Source of the DNA: an uncultured Bacilli bacterium
Lineage (GTDB): Bacteria > Bacillota_I > Bacilli_A > RF39 > UBA660
Direction of reading: 5' to 3'
Assembly: GCA_949451605.1 (NCBI GenBank)
Contig: CASTSB010000004.1
Location: 1 to 64,000 of the forward strand
DNA length: 64,000 nucleotides
Numbering within the stretch: position 1 is the first letter of the stretch; each line of letters starts with the position of its first letter. The notes beneath the pieces are model-generated. The model was not told the DNA's origin. It searched no databases and saw nothing but the letters and a program-made list of their open reading frames with translations. This document shows positions 10,228 through 20,700 of the stretch, in pieces. The position numbers and the translations under genes were made by a program.

Positions 10228-10254
10228 AAGAAAAAGAAAGGTATAATACCTTTC
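10228..10254 (-). terminator. Terminator of the prepilin/177-residue protein operon
   Basis: GAAAGGTAT / ATACCTTTC hairpin followed by TTTTTCTTT on the minus strand, overlapping the stop of the 177-residue protein. Confidence 0.8.
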
Positions 10255-10787
10255 TATTCTGCATCTAAATAGTTTCTATATTCTTCTATTTCTTTATCAG
10301 ATGCAAATTCTATTTTAAAACTGGTTGCTTCTAGAAGTTCATTGTTTGCTACTGCCATCTCTATATTAAGTTCCTGATTACTGTCTAAACTTTCGATGTA
10401 ATACCACTCTTTAGAAGTTTTTTTATTATGATTAATTAAGATATTAATAAATGCATCATTTAAAGGAGATGAAGAATTATTTTTTAGTATTCCCGTCATA
10501 TAGAATATCTCGTCGTTTTCACCTGAGATTTCTAAATCTCTTAAACAAAGATTTTTATGACACTTTTCTTTTTTTAATTTATCATTTACATCAATCTTCA
10601 TTGTTTCTTCATCTTCTGGAAGATTTGAATCTTGAGCTTCTTTATAATCTCTATATTGAATTAATCCTCCTAGTGCTATAGTAATCCAGCCAATTATAAT
10701 CAATATAATTGCAGCTTTTTTTTCTTTACTAGTCATTTCTTTTTTAGGGGTTTGTTTTTTTAAAACAACCTTTTGTTTATTTGCCAT
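10254..10787 (-). CDS. Single-pass membrane protein, possible FxLYD-like domain
   Basis: The 177-residue protein has a basic, Lys-rich N-terminus, one membrane segment (about residues 26-44) and an extracellular part. A pattern in the C-terminal 100 residues (MTGILKNNSSSPLND... then a Leu/Glu-rich ending) resembles FxLYD beta-sandwich domains; this is a weak match by eye. Two cysteines (EKCHKNLCL) could form a disulfide. AGGAGGATATAA precedes the ATG and the gene follows the giant prepilin-like gene by about 11 bases, so the two are co-transcribed. It may help with surface display of that protein (inference). Confidence 0.6.
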   Translation of the reverse strand: MANKQKVVLKKQTPKKEMTSKEKKAAIILIIIGWITIALGGLIQYRDYKEAQDSNLPEDEETMKIDVNDKLKKEKCHKNLCLRDLEISGENDEIFYMTGILKNNSSSPLNDAFINILINHNKKTSKEWYYIESLDSNQELNIEMAVANNELLEATSFKIEFASDKEIEEYRNYLDAE

Positions 10788-10798
10788 TTATATCCTCC

Positions 10799-13700
10799 TT
10801 AATCACTTATTACTGTCCAACCTTGACCAGGACCATATGGTCTTTCTGGACATACCCAAGAATATCTATTGATACTATTATTTGTATATCCAAAATCCTT
10901 TAGTCCGCTTAGATGACGATTTGAACTTCTGTGAACTAAAGTTCCATTAGCATCACTACAGTAATGATTATAGCCTGCTGTATGGAATTTACCACATGTA
11001 CATTTCCATCTAGCAACACCAGTTCTTTTAACGTTTCCTCTAATAGAACAAACATTAGCTGGAACACTTGGTGGACATCTATGAGTATTACAACTTTGAC
11101 TTTGACTCCAGTTAATTAAGGCACATGAATTCCATCTTGTTTGTGATCCTCCACCACATGAAGCAGAGCAACCACTCCATCCTCCCCAGCTATCAGCATT
11201 ATCACTTGTTGCACCTAAATATTTTACTTCAGATCTATTACCAGCATTATCTACTGCTACTGTATAAGCATAAGTTGTTGTGCCACAATGTCTTGTATAA
11301 GCTCTATTGTCTGTGAAGCAACCATCATATCTATCAGGCATAGCTGAATTATTTTGTCTTATACAATATAAATATTTTCTTATTCCAGAGTTAGAATCAG
11401 ATGATCCTCCTCCTGCACCTTGAATTGAAGCATTAGCATTTGATCCACTTACTCCTCCAATATATCCAGAAGTTGGTTTTGATGGTGGGGTTTTATCTAT
11501 GTAGACATTTACTCCACAATTTTTTGTGTTTCCTGCATTATCTCTGATAGTAATATTGGCAGTATTAGTAGTTTGAGTATATGTTTTAGAGAAAGTTCCT
11601 TGTTGGCAACCACTTAGGGAATCATTACATGCAACAGTTACTGTCCTATTACTTGTTGTCCAAGATGTTGATGATCCACTTACATTACCACAGCTTGGGG
11701 CTGTTTTATCTACATAAACATTTACTGGACAAGTTGTTGTGTGTCCTACTTTGTCCTTAATAGTAAAGCTTGCTGTTTTAGTATTAGCTGTAAATGTTTT
11801 AGAATAGCTTGATTGAACACAACCACTTTCGTTATCATTACAATTTAATTTTATTGTTCTATCATTATTAGTCCATGATGTTGAACCATTATTGCTACCA
11901 CAAGATGGTGGAGTTTTATCAATGTAAACATTAATTGGACATTGTCTTGTATTACCTACTTTATCTTTGATAGTTATGTTAGCAGTTTTAGTACTTTGTG
12001 TGTAAGTTTTTGAGAAACTTGTACTTTCACATCCGCTTTCATTGTCATTACAATTAACTTTTACTGTTCGATTACCAGTACTCCATGATGTTGAACCATT
12101 GTTACTGCCACAACTTGGAGCTGTTTTATCTACGTAGACATTGACACCACAAGCTTTTGTATTTCCAGCATTATCTTGAATAGTTATATTTGCTGTTTTG
12201 GTTGTATTAGAAAAAGTGTTTGAAAAACTGTTTTTTGTACATCCACTAGTCGCATCACTACAGTTAACTGTTAAAGTTCTATTTCCACTAGTCCATGTAG
12301 ATGATCCATTATTACTTCCACAGTTAGGTGCTACTGTATCTACTTTTACTGTATAAGTTTTAGAATATGCGGTACAGTTACCTGCACTATCACAAGCACG
12401 ATATTTAATATATGATATTCCTTGGGCTTCTATGTTTCTTGTTGATGCTTTATGGTTAGTTACATTAGTAGTTTTACCAGTTGTAGTTACTTCATAATAA
12501 ACACCACCTGATGTTTTATCTATTGATCCTGAAGCCATAGTATAAACTTTTTTATTTGACCATGTATTATCACCATAATTTTGAAGACCATTAGCATTAG
12601 TTGGTTTAGTATTATTATCTTTCCATTTTTTTAGCGTTACTGTTGGGGCTGTTGGTGCAGACCAATCAAGCTTTACTGTTTTCTCAGGAGTATATGATGA
12701 GCAATTTCCTGCATAATCGCAGGCTCTATATTTAATCTTTGTTGTTCCTTCTTTTTCTATATTTTTAGACTGACCAGATTTTTCTTTTTCATTTCCATTT
12801 GAACCTGTTTGTGTATATTGATATTCTTTAATACAAGAAATCTTATCAGTTGCACCTGATGCGGTTGTTAAAACTTTTTTAGTAGACCATGTATTATTTG
12901 CATAAGTTTGTAATCCATTAGAATTGCTTGGTTTAGTATTATTGTCTTTCCATTTAAACATAGACACTGTTGTTGGAGTTGTTGGTGCAGTTTTATCAAT
13001 TTTTGCAATTACATCAATTGATGTTTTATTACCACTATAGTCTATTGCTGTTAATTTACCTTTTCTATATCCTTCTTTCGGAATACATATTTCTCCACTA
13101 CGTTTTGTTTTAAATTCTTCATCGCTTTCGCCAAATGTCTTAGTATATTCTTTTACCGTTTTTAATGTATCAATTCCTTTAGATTTGTTGCATAAGCTTA
13201 ATCCATCGTCATTGGCTTCCCACTTAATGCTTTTGATTCCTCCATCATCTGTTGCAGTATATTTAAAGCATACAGTTTTATTAGTCCAGTCTGTTTCATA
13301 TTTCTCTTCAGTAATTGTGTGTTTAATTTCTGGATCAGAAGGGGTTACTTTTAATTTAGGATCATTTTGATCAATAAAGACGTTTACTTGACAGTTCGTT
13401 TTATTTCCTTCTTTATCATAAATTGGAATATTACCTTTTCTTATATCAGCTTTAAAAGTTTTTGTATAAGTATCATGAACACAGCCACTACCAGTATCAA
13501 CACATTTAACAGTCATTGTCTTAGTTGCATCTCTTGTAAAGGCAATTGTTTGAGTTAATTTTCCGTTATCTTTATCATTTTCAAAGACACATTGTGGTGG
13601 AACATTATCTGCATATTTTCCTGTAGTACTTTCAATAGTTGTATTTCCAATACTATTGGTTGCAGTAACTTCTATTTTAAGCTCACCTGGAACAAATTCT

Positions 13701-14356
13701 TTAAAATCAATATTAAAACTTTTGGATTTTGCGTCGTTTGCACTTTTGGTTTTTTGAACCTTCACTTCTTTATATTCTTCTTTGCTGTTTTCACCCTTAA
13801 CTTTTTTAAATATTTTATAACTATAACTGCTTAAAGTTAAGTTATTTTCTGTGGCTTTTTCCTCAGTTTCTGCAGGAATTATTGTTACTCTTACCTTAGT
13901 ATTATCGATTTGATTTTCCTTAGGAGCTACTATTGTGATGTTTGGTGAAATTGTTTCTTCATAGTCTGTATCATCATGATTTTCACAAACTAAGTAAGCA
14001 GTATAACTATAACTATCTTCTAAAGAATGGTTATATACATTGACATGAGTTTTATCACCATAACATGTTCCTTTATTATAATCTACTACTTTGTCTATAT
14101 ATTTTTGTTCTTGCAAAGTTTTTAAATCAATTACTACTTTTTGACCTAATACCTTGGGCTGAGCAGGCTTATAATTATTTAAATAGCTTTGTGCAGCCAT
14201 TACTAAATTTTTTCTTTGCTTATCATAATATTCATCTTTTGCTCTATCCAAAATCCTTTGAACCGAAACAATTGATATTGTTGAAAGTATTCCAAGAATT
14301 GTTATGACTGCTAACAACTCTACCATTGAGAATCCTTTTTTATTTATTTTCTTCAT
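10799..14356 (-). CDS. Giant prepilin-like surface protein with Ig-like repeats and a TSP1-like domain
   Basis: About 1185 residues. The N-terminus is a type IV prepilin (class III) signal: KKINKKGFSMVELLAVITIL, with the expected Gly-Phe cleavage site, Glu at +5 and a hydrophobic helix. Then comes a globular part, two copies of a WKDNNTKP...YRACDYAGNC unit, four tandem Cys-rich modules of 70 residues (VDKTAPSCGSNNGS...GNT..C.VNVY), and near the end a W..WS.CS.SCGGG domain that matches thrombospondin type 1. Typical pilins are 130-200 residues, so this is a pilin-anchored giant. No pilus ATPase, prepilin peptidase or platform gene is in the window. An in-frame TTG three codons upstream is possible; the ATG at 14356 was preferred. 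Confidence 0.85.
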   Translation of the reverse strand: MKKINKKGFSMVELLAVITILGILSTISIVSVQRILDRAKDEYYDKQRKNLVMAAQSYLNNYKPAQPKVLGQKVVIDLKTLQEQKYIDKVVDYNKGTCYGDKTHVNVYNHSLEDSYSYTAYLVCENHDDTDYEETISPNITIVAPKENQIDNTKVRVTIIPAETEEKATENNLTLSSYSYKIFKKVKGENSKEEYKEVKVQKTKSANDAKSKSFNIDFKEFVPGELKIEVTATNSIGNTTIESTTGKYADNVPPQCVFENDKDNGKLTQTIAFTRDATKTMTVKCVDTGSGCVHDTYTKTFKADIRKGNIPIYDKEGNKTNCQVNVFIDQNDPKLKVTPSDPEIKHTITEEKYETDWTNKTVCFKYTATDDGGIKSIKWEANDDGLSLCNKSKGIDTLKTVKEYTKTFGESDEEFKTKRSGEICIPKEGYRKGKLTAIDYSGNKTSIDVIAKIDKTAPTTPTTVSMFKWKDNNTKPSNSNGLQTYANNTWSTKKVLTTASGATDKISCIKEYQYTQTGSNGNEKEKSGQSKNIEKEGTTKIKYRACDYAGNCSSYTPEKTVKLDWSAPTAPTVTLKKWKDNNTKPTNANGLQNYGDNTWSNKKVYTMASGSIDKTSGGVYYEVTTTGKTTNVTNHKASTRNIEAQGISYIKYRACDSAGNCTAYSKTYTVKVDTVAPNCGSNNGSSTWTSGNRTLTVNCSDATSGCTKNSFSNTFSNTTKTANITIQDNAGNTKACGVNVYVDKTAPSCGSNNGSTSWSTGNRTVKVNCNDNESGCESTSFSKTYTQSTKTANITIKDKVGNTRQCPINVYIDKTPPSCGSNNGSTSWTNNDRTIKLNCNDNESGCVQSSYSKTFTANTKTASFTIKDKVGHTTTCPVNVYVDKTAPSCGNVSGSSTSWTTSNRTVTVACNDSLSGCQQGTFSKTYTQTTNTANITIRDNAGNTKNCGVNVYIDKTPPSKPTSGYIGGVSGSNANASIQGAGGGSSDSNSGIRKYLYCIRQNNSAMPDRYDGCFTDNRAYTRHCGTTTYAYTVAVDNAGNRSEVKYLGATSDNADSWGGWSGCSASCGGGSQTRWNSCALINWSQSQSCNTHRCPPSVPANVCSIRGNVKRTGVARWKCTCGKFHTAGYNHYCSDANGTLVHRSSNRHLSGLKDFGYTNNSINRYSWVCPERPYGPGQGWTVISD
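11075..11188 (-). other. Thrombospondin type-1-like domain in the giant prepilin-like protein
   Basis: The encoded segment reads WGGWSGCSASCGGGSQTRWN, then five cysteines in total including CNTHRC at its end. This fits the TSP1 pattern W..WS.CS.(S/T)CGGG..R...C...C....C, with one of the usual six cysteines not seen. A further Cys-rich tail (WKCTCGKFH..., YNHYCSDANG) follows up to the stop. Confidence 0.7.
11500..12343 (-). repeat. Four tandem Cys-rich Ig-like coding modules
   Basis: Four direct coding repeats of about 210 bases (70 residues). Each has C-G near the start, W....NRT, NC.D...SGC, SKTF and (K/R)D..GNT..C.VNVY(V/I)DK, with four cysteines per module. The copies have diverged at the DNA level. 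Sister genes carry three copies (17735-20794) and two copies (14799-17648). Confidence 0.85.
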
Positions 14357-14405
14357 ATTTAACAACCTACCTTACAATCATAATTTAATTATAAATCAAA
14401 ATGTA

Positions 14406-14434
14406 AAAATTAAAAAGAGTATAAAACTCTTTTT
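14406..14434 (-). terminator. Terminator after the 120-residue protein gene
   Basis: AAAAAGAGT-ATAAA-ACTCTTTTT hairpin followed by an AT-rich run on the minus strand, directly after the stop at 14435. The promoter of the next giant prepilin gene must lie in the roughly 50 bases that follow. Confidence 0.75.
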
Positions 14435-14797
14435 TTACTCTCCAGACATTCCAAAGATAGGAATAATTTTAATTTCTTTACTTTTTTTGATAACTTCATA
14501 TTTATTTAGGAGTTTATTGTTTTCTTTAGATCTTTTTTCGTAATAATATTTTTCTTCATCTTCTTTTATAAATTTTATAGTAGAAGTTTTATCGCCATAA
14601 TTTTCTTCTAAAAATCTTAAGAAATCTTCTTTTGACTCTAATTTGTTTTCTTTTTTTTCTTCTTTTGGTTTTTCTTCTTGTTTAGGGTCATTTTGATTTA
14701 CTGATTGATTAAATTTAATCACATTTAAAGGTATTAATATAAGTAATATTGTAATTAATAAACTAACTAGTAAAATTAACGATTTTCTTATTTTCAT
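14435..14797 (-). CDS. Small anchored, highly charged hypothetical protein
   Basis: The 120-residue protein has a strong N-terminal hydrophobic segment (about residues 6-27), a Lys/Glu-rich linker (PKQEEKPKEEKKE) and a small C-terminal region ending in IIPIFGMSGE. Its AGGAGG ribosome binding site is encoded inside the last codons of the preceding giant prepilin gene (RRY-stop), leaving one base between stop and start. The two are thus tightly coupled. Function unknown; the pairing of each giant prepilin gene with a small membrane protein (here and at 10254) may be meaningful. Confidence 0.6.
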   Translation of the reverse strand: MKIRKSLILLVSLLITILLILIPLNVIKFNQSVNQNDPKQEEKPKEEKKENKLESKEDFLRFLEENYGDKTSTIKFIKEDEEKYYYEKRSKENNKLLNKYEVIKKSKEIKIIPIFGMSGE

Positions 14798-14798
14798 A

Positions 14799-17648
14799 TT
14801 AATACCTCCTTATGTATTGATCATATGATAAAACATCACTTATATTTCCTACTCTATCTACAACTCTTATTCTGTTAAAGCAATGTGATGCCCCACTACC
14901 ACTATAAAGTAGATTTATATTCTCTGTTCTTATCCAATTAGGATAGTAATTAGCACCTCTACCATCACAAGTGAAGGTTACCTCATAATGATCCACTCCT
15001 GAATGTTTATCTCCCATTAAAACCTCTTGATATAAGAAGTATGTTGTCCAACCAGGTTTATTTATTCGATAAGTACAATATTTATCTCCAAACTCAAAAT
15101 AAGGATAATTAAATTGAGCAGAACATGTATCATTATCTATATAACAATTTTCATGGCCTGAAGTAGTTGTTGTTGGGGTATAAGGCTTTTCTTTATCGAT
15201 ATAAACATCCACTGGACAATCTCGTCTATTTCCAACTTTATCACTTATTGTAATATTTTCTGTCCAAGTACTCCAGTTAAAGTATCTTGAAGTTCGTGAC
15301 TCTAAACATCCACTATCTGAATCGGAGCATCCTACTGATATAGTTCTCTCTCCTCTTGTCCAACTTCTTGATTGACCACTAACACTACCACAACTTGGTG
15401 GAGTTTTATCTACATAAGCATTTACCCCACAAGTATTGGTATTACCAGCATTGTCTTTAATCGTAAACGTATATGTCTTTGTTGTTGTGTCAAAAGTTTT
15501 ACTGTATGGATTTTGGACACAGCCACTTGTTGAATCATCACAATACTGAGATATTGTTCTGTTATAACTTGTCCAAATAGTTGATTGTCCATATTTAGTA
15601 CCACAGCTTGGTGCCACTGTATCTACTTTTATTGTATATGTTGGTGAATAGTCTGAACAATTTCCAGCATTGTCACAAGCCCTGTATTTAATATATGACT
15701 CACCTTGTGCTTCTATATTTCGATATGAAACCTTTTGGTTAGTTAAATTAGATGTTTTTCCAGTTGTTGTTACTTGATAATATACACCACCAGATGTTCT
15801 ATCACTTGAGCCGCTTGGTTCTGTAAATACATATCTATTTGACCATGTATTATTTCCATAGTTTTGTAAACCAGATGAAGTGGTAGGTCTTGAAGAGTTA
15901 TTATTCCACTTCTTTAACGTTACTGTAGGAACATTAGGTGCAGTCCAGTCTAATTTTATAGTTCTTTCAGGTGTATAAGGCGAACAATTTCCAGCATAAT
16001 CACAGGTTCTATATTTGATAGTTGATATTCCTTCTGTTTCTATATGCTTTGTATCTCCTGTTTCTGTTTTGTTTCCTGTAGTTCCGGTTGTTTGATGTTG
16101 GTATTCTTTAATACATGATATTTTATCAGTAGAACCACTTGCTTTAGTGTAAACCTTTTTATTTGACCAGGTATTATTTGAATATGATGAAAGTCCAGAT
16201 TGTGAAGATGGTCGGCTATTATTATTTTGCCATTTGAACATAGATACTGTTGTTGGTTGGGTTGGAGCAGTTTTATCTATTTTGGCAGTAACTTTAACGA
16301 TTGTCGTTTTACCACTAAAATCTTTAATTGTTAATTTACCTATTCTATAACCTTCTTCTTTTATACATATTCTTCCTTCAACAGTAGTTTTTGAATTACT
16401 TTGGGAAAAAGTTTTCGTATCTTCCTTAACTTCATATAAGTCATTTAATCCTTTAGAGTTATTACATTGACTCAAGCCTTTTTTATTAAGTTCCCAAGTC
16501 ACACTTTCAATATCTCCACCATCACTTGCTTTATAATTAAAACATACATCTTTATTTGTCCAATCTACTTCATAAGTATATTCTTTAGTATTTGGTTTGT
16601 CAGGATCTGGATTTTTTGGAGGTTCTTTTTTATCAATTGTTATATCAGGTGCTTTTTGATCAATATAAACATCTACTTTACAATCATTATAATTACCTGA
16701 TTTATCATAAATTCTAATATTTCCTTTTCTAATATCTGCATTAAATCTTTTAGTGTATGTATCATGAACACAGCCACTTCCACCTTCGCCATCAAGGCAA
16801 CCTACAGTAACTTCTTTTGTAGCTTTATTTTCAAAGGCTAATAGTTTTGATTCATTAGTTGCATTTACATCTTTGAATTTGTTTTGATCTTTTGAGTTTA
16901 AATAAATACATTTTGGTTTCTCTTTATCAGCAAATTCTCCTATTTTAGATGCAGTTTTGGATTCACCTTTATTATTTGTTGCTGTGACTTCGACTTTAAT
17001 TTCTCCAGGAAGATATTTTGCAATATCTATATTAAAAGTATGTTCGTGTTTTGGATTGGTAACCATTTTAGTTTTAATACTTTGTTTTTCTATATATTTT
17101 TCAGTATTATTAATTTTTTCTTTAACATATATTTTATAACTATAACTAAAGACTAATGCGTCTGAGTCGGCTTCTGTTGCCTTTACTGTTACCTTAGCTT
17201 TGGCTTTTGTTTTATCTAATTCTATTGATATAGAAGGAGATGCAAATTTATTTTCTTCTTCATGTTTATCTGGAGGACAATATAAGTAAGCTGTATATGT
17301 ATAATCCTCATTTTGGTCATAGTTAAAAATTGTAACTTTGGTGTTTGTAGGATGACATTCTTTTTTACTATAGTCAACTACTTTATCAATATATTTATTT
17401 TCCTTTAATTCTTTTAAAGTTAATGTTGTTTTTTGGCCTAAGACTTTTGGTTGTTTTGATTTATCATTTTGTAGATAGCTTTGAGCTGCCATAACAATAT
17501 TTTTTCTTTGTTTATCATAAAATTCCTCTTTAGCCCTTGCTAAAATTCTTTGAACTGAAATTATAGAAATAGTTGATAAAATTCCAAGTATTGTGATTAC
17601 TGCAAGTAATTCTACCATTGAAAAACCTTTTTTGTTTAATTTTTTCAT
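14799..17648 (-). CDS. Giant prepilin-like surface protein (two Cys-rich modules)
   Basis: The 949-residue paralogue of the flanking prepilin genes starts KKLNKKGFSMVELLAVITIL (Gly-Phe cleavage site, Glu +5). It has the same globular head (KVLGQK..., YIDKVVDYSKK), two W(K/Q)(N/D)N...YRACDNAGNC units and two of the 70-residue Cys-rich modules. Its C-terminus differs from both sisters: SGVDHYEVTFTCDGRG ... NRIRVVDRVGN, ending RRY. It is probably displayed at the surface through the prepilin-type helix. TAGGTGAGAAA precedes the ATG, and TATAAT lies upstream, so it likely has its own promoter. Confidence 0.83.
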   Translation of the reverse strand: MKKLNKKGFSMVELLAVITILGILSTISIISVQRILARAKEEFYDKQRKNIVMAAQSYLQNDKSKQPKVLGQKTTLTLKELKENKYIDKVVDYSKKECHPTNTKVTIFNYDQNEDYTYTAYLYCPPDKHEEENKFASPSISIELDKTKAKAKVTVKATEADSDALVFSYSYKIYVKEKINNTEKYIEKQSIKTKMVTNPKHEHTFNIDIAKYLPGEIKVEVTATNNKGESKTASKIGEFADKEKPKCIYLNSKDQNKFKDVNATNESKLLAFENKATKEVTVGCLDGEGGSGCVHDTYTKRFNADIRKGNIRIYDKSGNYNDCKVDVYIDQKAPDITIDKKEPPKNPDPDKPNTKEYTYEVDWTNKDVCFNYKASDGGDIESVTWELNKKGLSQCNNSKGLNDLYEVKEDTKTFSQSNSKTTVEGRICIKEEGYRIGKLTIKDFSGKTTIVKVTAKIDKTAPTQPTTVSMFKWQNNNSRPSSQSGLSSYSNNTWSNKKVYTKASGSTDKISCIKEYQHQTTGTTGNKTETGDTKHIETEGISTIKYRTCDYAGNCSPYTPERTIKLDWTAPNVPTVTLKKWNNNSSRPTTSSGLQNYGNNTWSNRYVFTEPSGSSDRTSGGVYYQVTTTGKTSNLTNQKVSYRNIEAQGESYIKYRACDNAGNCSDYSPTYTIKVDTVAPSCGTKYGQSTIWTSYNRTISQYCDDSTSGCVQNPYSKTFDTTTKTYTFTIKDNAGNTNTCGVNAYVDKTPPSCGSVSGQSRSWTRGERTISVGCSDSDSGCLESRTSRYFNWSTWTENITISDKVGNRRDCPVDVYIDKEKPYTPTTTTSGHENCYIDNDTCSAQFNYPYFEFGDKYCTYRINKPGWTTYFLYQEVLMGDKHSGVDHYEVTFTCDGRGANYYPNWIRTENINLLYSGSGASHCFNRIRVVDRVGNISDVLSYDQYIRRY

Positions 17649-17700
17649 TTTCTCACCTATCTTTACACTAATAATATTATAAGCTATTATGCGATTTTTT

Positions 17701-17736
17701 AAAAGAAAAAATGTAATGAAATAATCATTACATTTT
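17701..17736 (-). terminator. Terminator of the first giant prepilin gene
   Basis: A 12-base perfect inverted repeat (AAAATGTAATGA / TCATTACATTTT) is followed by TTCTTTT on the minus strand. Confidence 0.85.
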
Positions 17737-20700
17737 AATCAACTGATATTGATTTAACATCTACATAAGGTCCAATATTTCCTGCCCGATCAATAGCTCT
17801 AACTCGTCCATTACATTCTCCAGGTCCTGTACCACTATATACGCCATTTAAAGGTACATAGTTAGGAAAATAATCTGCATCACTGTTTGTACAAATGAAT
17901 GTTCTTTCATACCTATCAAACCCAGATCCTTTATCACTTGTAGAATACCATGTAGTTAACGTATATGATTCTCCTTCATTTTTTTGTACAGTTCCTGAGA
18001 CAGTTCTCTTATAAGTGCAACTATAATTATTTGTATTGTTTGCATTCTTTCCTCTTTGAACACAATTATCTTCTAATACTTTAACACCATCCTCAGAAGT
18101 AAATTTAGTTATACTAGGTGCATTAGGTGGTACTTTATCAATATATACTGGTACAGAGCACCATTCATAATTTGATGCGTTATCCCATATTAAAAGGGTG
18201 TCACTATAATAAAGATCGCCATTATAAGTTTCTTTATAGGAGTTTTGTTTACAACCACTTAGGGAATCATTACATTTAAGAGTTATTGTTCTATTTGATT
18301 TTGTCCATTTCCACTCACCATTTTCTTTTGTTGCACCACCTGATATAGTTCCACATGTTGGTTTTGTTTTATCTATATATTTAGGAACAGAACAAGTTGT
18401 TTTATTTCCAACTTTATCACTTATTTGAATAGTATCTGTTTTTCCTTCTGTTGTTAGGGTTTTAGAAAAGTTTGTTTGAGAGCACCCACTATCTGAGTCT
18501 TTACATGCAACTGTTACTTCTCTATTATAGTTTACCCAGTTTGTTAGACCTGTATTAGATCCACATGTTGGTGGAGTTTTATCTACATAAGCATTAACGG
18601 AACAGTCTCTTGTATTTCCAGCTTTATCTCTTATAGTAATACTTGATGTTTTAGTAGTTTGAGAGAAGGTTCTAGAAAAACTATTTTGAGTGCAACCTGA
18701 TGTTGTATCAGAACAATTTACTGTTACAGTTTTATCTTTTCCAGTCCAATTTTGATTTCCATTATTAGATCCACAAGTTGGTTTAACAGTATCTATATTT
18801 ATTGTATAAGCTTGGGAATAATTAGAACAGTTGCCAGCTTCATCACAAGCTCTATATTTTACAGTGGATGTTCCTTCTGCCTCTATATTTCTATACTCTA
18901 CTTTAGTGTCTTTTATATTTGTTGTTTTGCCGGTTGTTGTTACTTGATAGTAAATATTACCAGAGGCTTTATCGGTTGAGCCACTTGGCTTTGTAAATAT
19001 TTTTTTATTTGACCAAGAACCGCTAGAGTAACCTTGAAGGTTAGTAGATGTTGTTGGTTTTGTGCTATTATCTTTCCATTTATATAAGTTTACCTTTGGA
19101 ATAGTTGGAACTTCCCAATCAAGCTTAATAGTTCTTGGTGATGTATAAGATGAGCAGTTTCCAGCATAATCACATGCTCTATATTTAATTGTTGAAATGC
19201 CTTGAGTTGTAATATTTTTCTTATTACCTTTTCGTGTTGTATTTCCAATAGTACCTGTTGTTTGATATTCATATTCTTTTATACAAGATATTTTATCCTT
19301 TGAACCACTTGATTCTGTATAAACTTTTTTGTTTGTCCAAGTATTATTAGAATAAGACTTTAGTCCGCTAGTGGATGTTGGTTCTTTACTATTATCATTC
19401 CATTTAAACATTGATATTGTTGTAGGAGTAGATGGTGCAGTTTTATCAATTTTAGCTGTAACATTTACAATTGATGTATGTCCACTAGAGTCTTTTACTG
19501 TTAATTTACCAATTCGATATCCTTCATCTTTAATACAAATAGTTACTTTTCCTGTTGTTTCTTTTGTTTTGCTTTCTGAATAGGTTTTAGTATATTCAGA
19601 AACAGTTGTTAAATCATTTATTCCTTTAGAGTTATTACACTTACTTAATCCTTTTTTATTTAGCTCCCATTTTACACTTTTGATACCACTATTATCTGAT
19701 GCTTTATAAGTAAAACAAACATCTTTATTTGTCCAGTCTTTTTCATAATTATAAACTGTTTCGCCTTTTGTATTTTCTTCAGGTGGTTTGGAAGGTTCAA
19801 GATCAGTTATATCAACTTTAGGATTATTATTATCAATATAAACATCTACTTCACATTTAGTTTGAATTCCTTTTTTATTAGCAATCATAATATATCCAGT
19901 TTTTACATCGCCAGTAAACTTTTTAGTATATGTTTCATTTATACAGCCATATTCTTCATCTTTACATCCAACTGTTACTTCTTTTGTTTTATCTTTTTCA
20001 AATTTTAATTTTTTACCAATAGTAGCGTCTATCTTTTTATTAGATGTATCTCCTTTATATAAACAGCTTGGGCCACCAACTGCTTGGTTATATTTATTTG
20101 TTTTTGTAAGAGAGGTATCTTTACCCTTTTCATTAACTGCAGTAACTTCAACTATTATGTCACCTGGTACATATTCTTTTAGATTTTCAGAAATAGTTTT
20201 GGTAGCTGCATCTACTTTTTTCTTTGTTTCATATCTTTTTATTAAAATAAGCTTTCCTGATACATCTTTTTTATAAATCTTATAGCTATAACTATATAAT
20301 TTTAATTTATTGTCAGAAGATGAACCTTTCATAGTTATTTGAACTTTTTTATCTAAGGTGTCCCTAAACTTAATTTCAATAGATGGGGAAGATTTTTCAA
20401 TTGGTAGATCAGAGTATCCAGGGCACTTTAAGTACGCAGTATATTCATAGTCTTCATTCATATCGTGATAGAAAACATCGACGTAAGTGTTATCAACATC
20501 ACATGGCTTCTTACTATAATCAACTAGTTTATCAATATATTTATTTTTAAGTAAATCTTTTAGATAAATAGACTTTACCTGTCCTAAAACTTTAGGCTGA
20601 TTTTCTTTTGATGCTTTCATATAGCTTTGTGTTGCCATAATTAAATTATTTTTTTGTTTTTGATAATATTCATCTTTTGCTTTTTCTAAGATTCTCTGTA

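Noticed and set aside
11500-12343. Regular direct repeats that could suggest a CRISPR array
   Set aside because: The period is about 210 bases, the copies are diverged and they are in frame within one long coding region, encoding Cys-rich modules. No short identical repeats with unique spacers.
15422-15604. Minus-strand ORF inside the 14799 prepilin gene
   Set aside because: An alternative frame of the repetitive coding region. The prepilin frame shows conserved Cys and Trp positions across paralogues.
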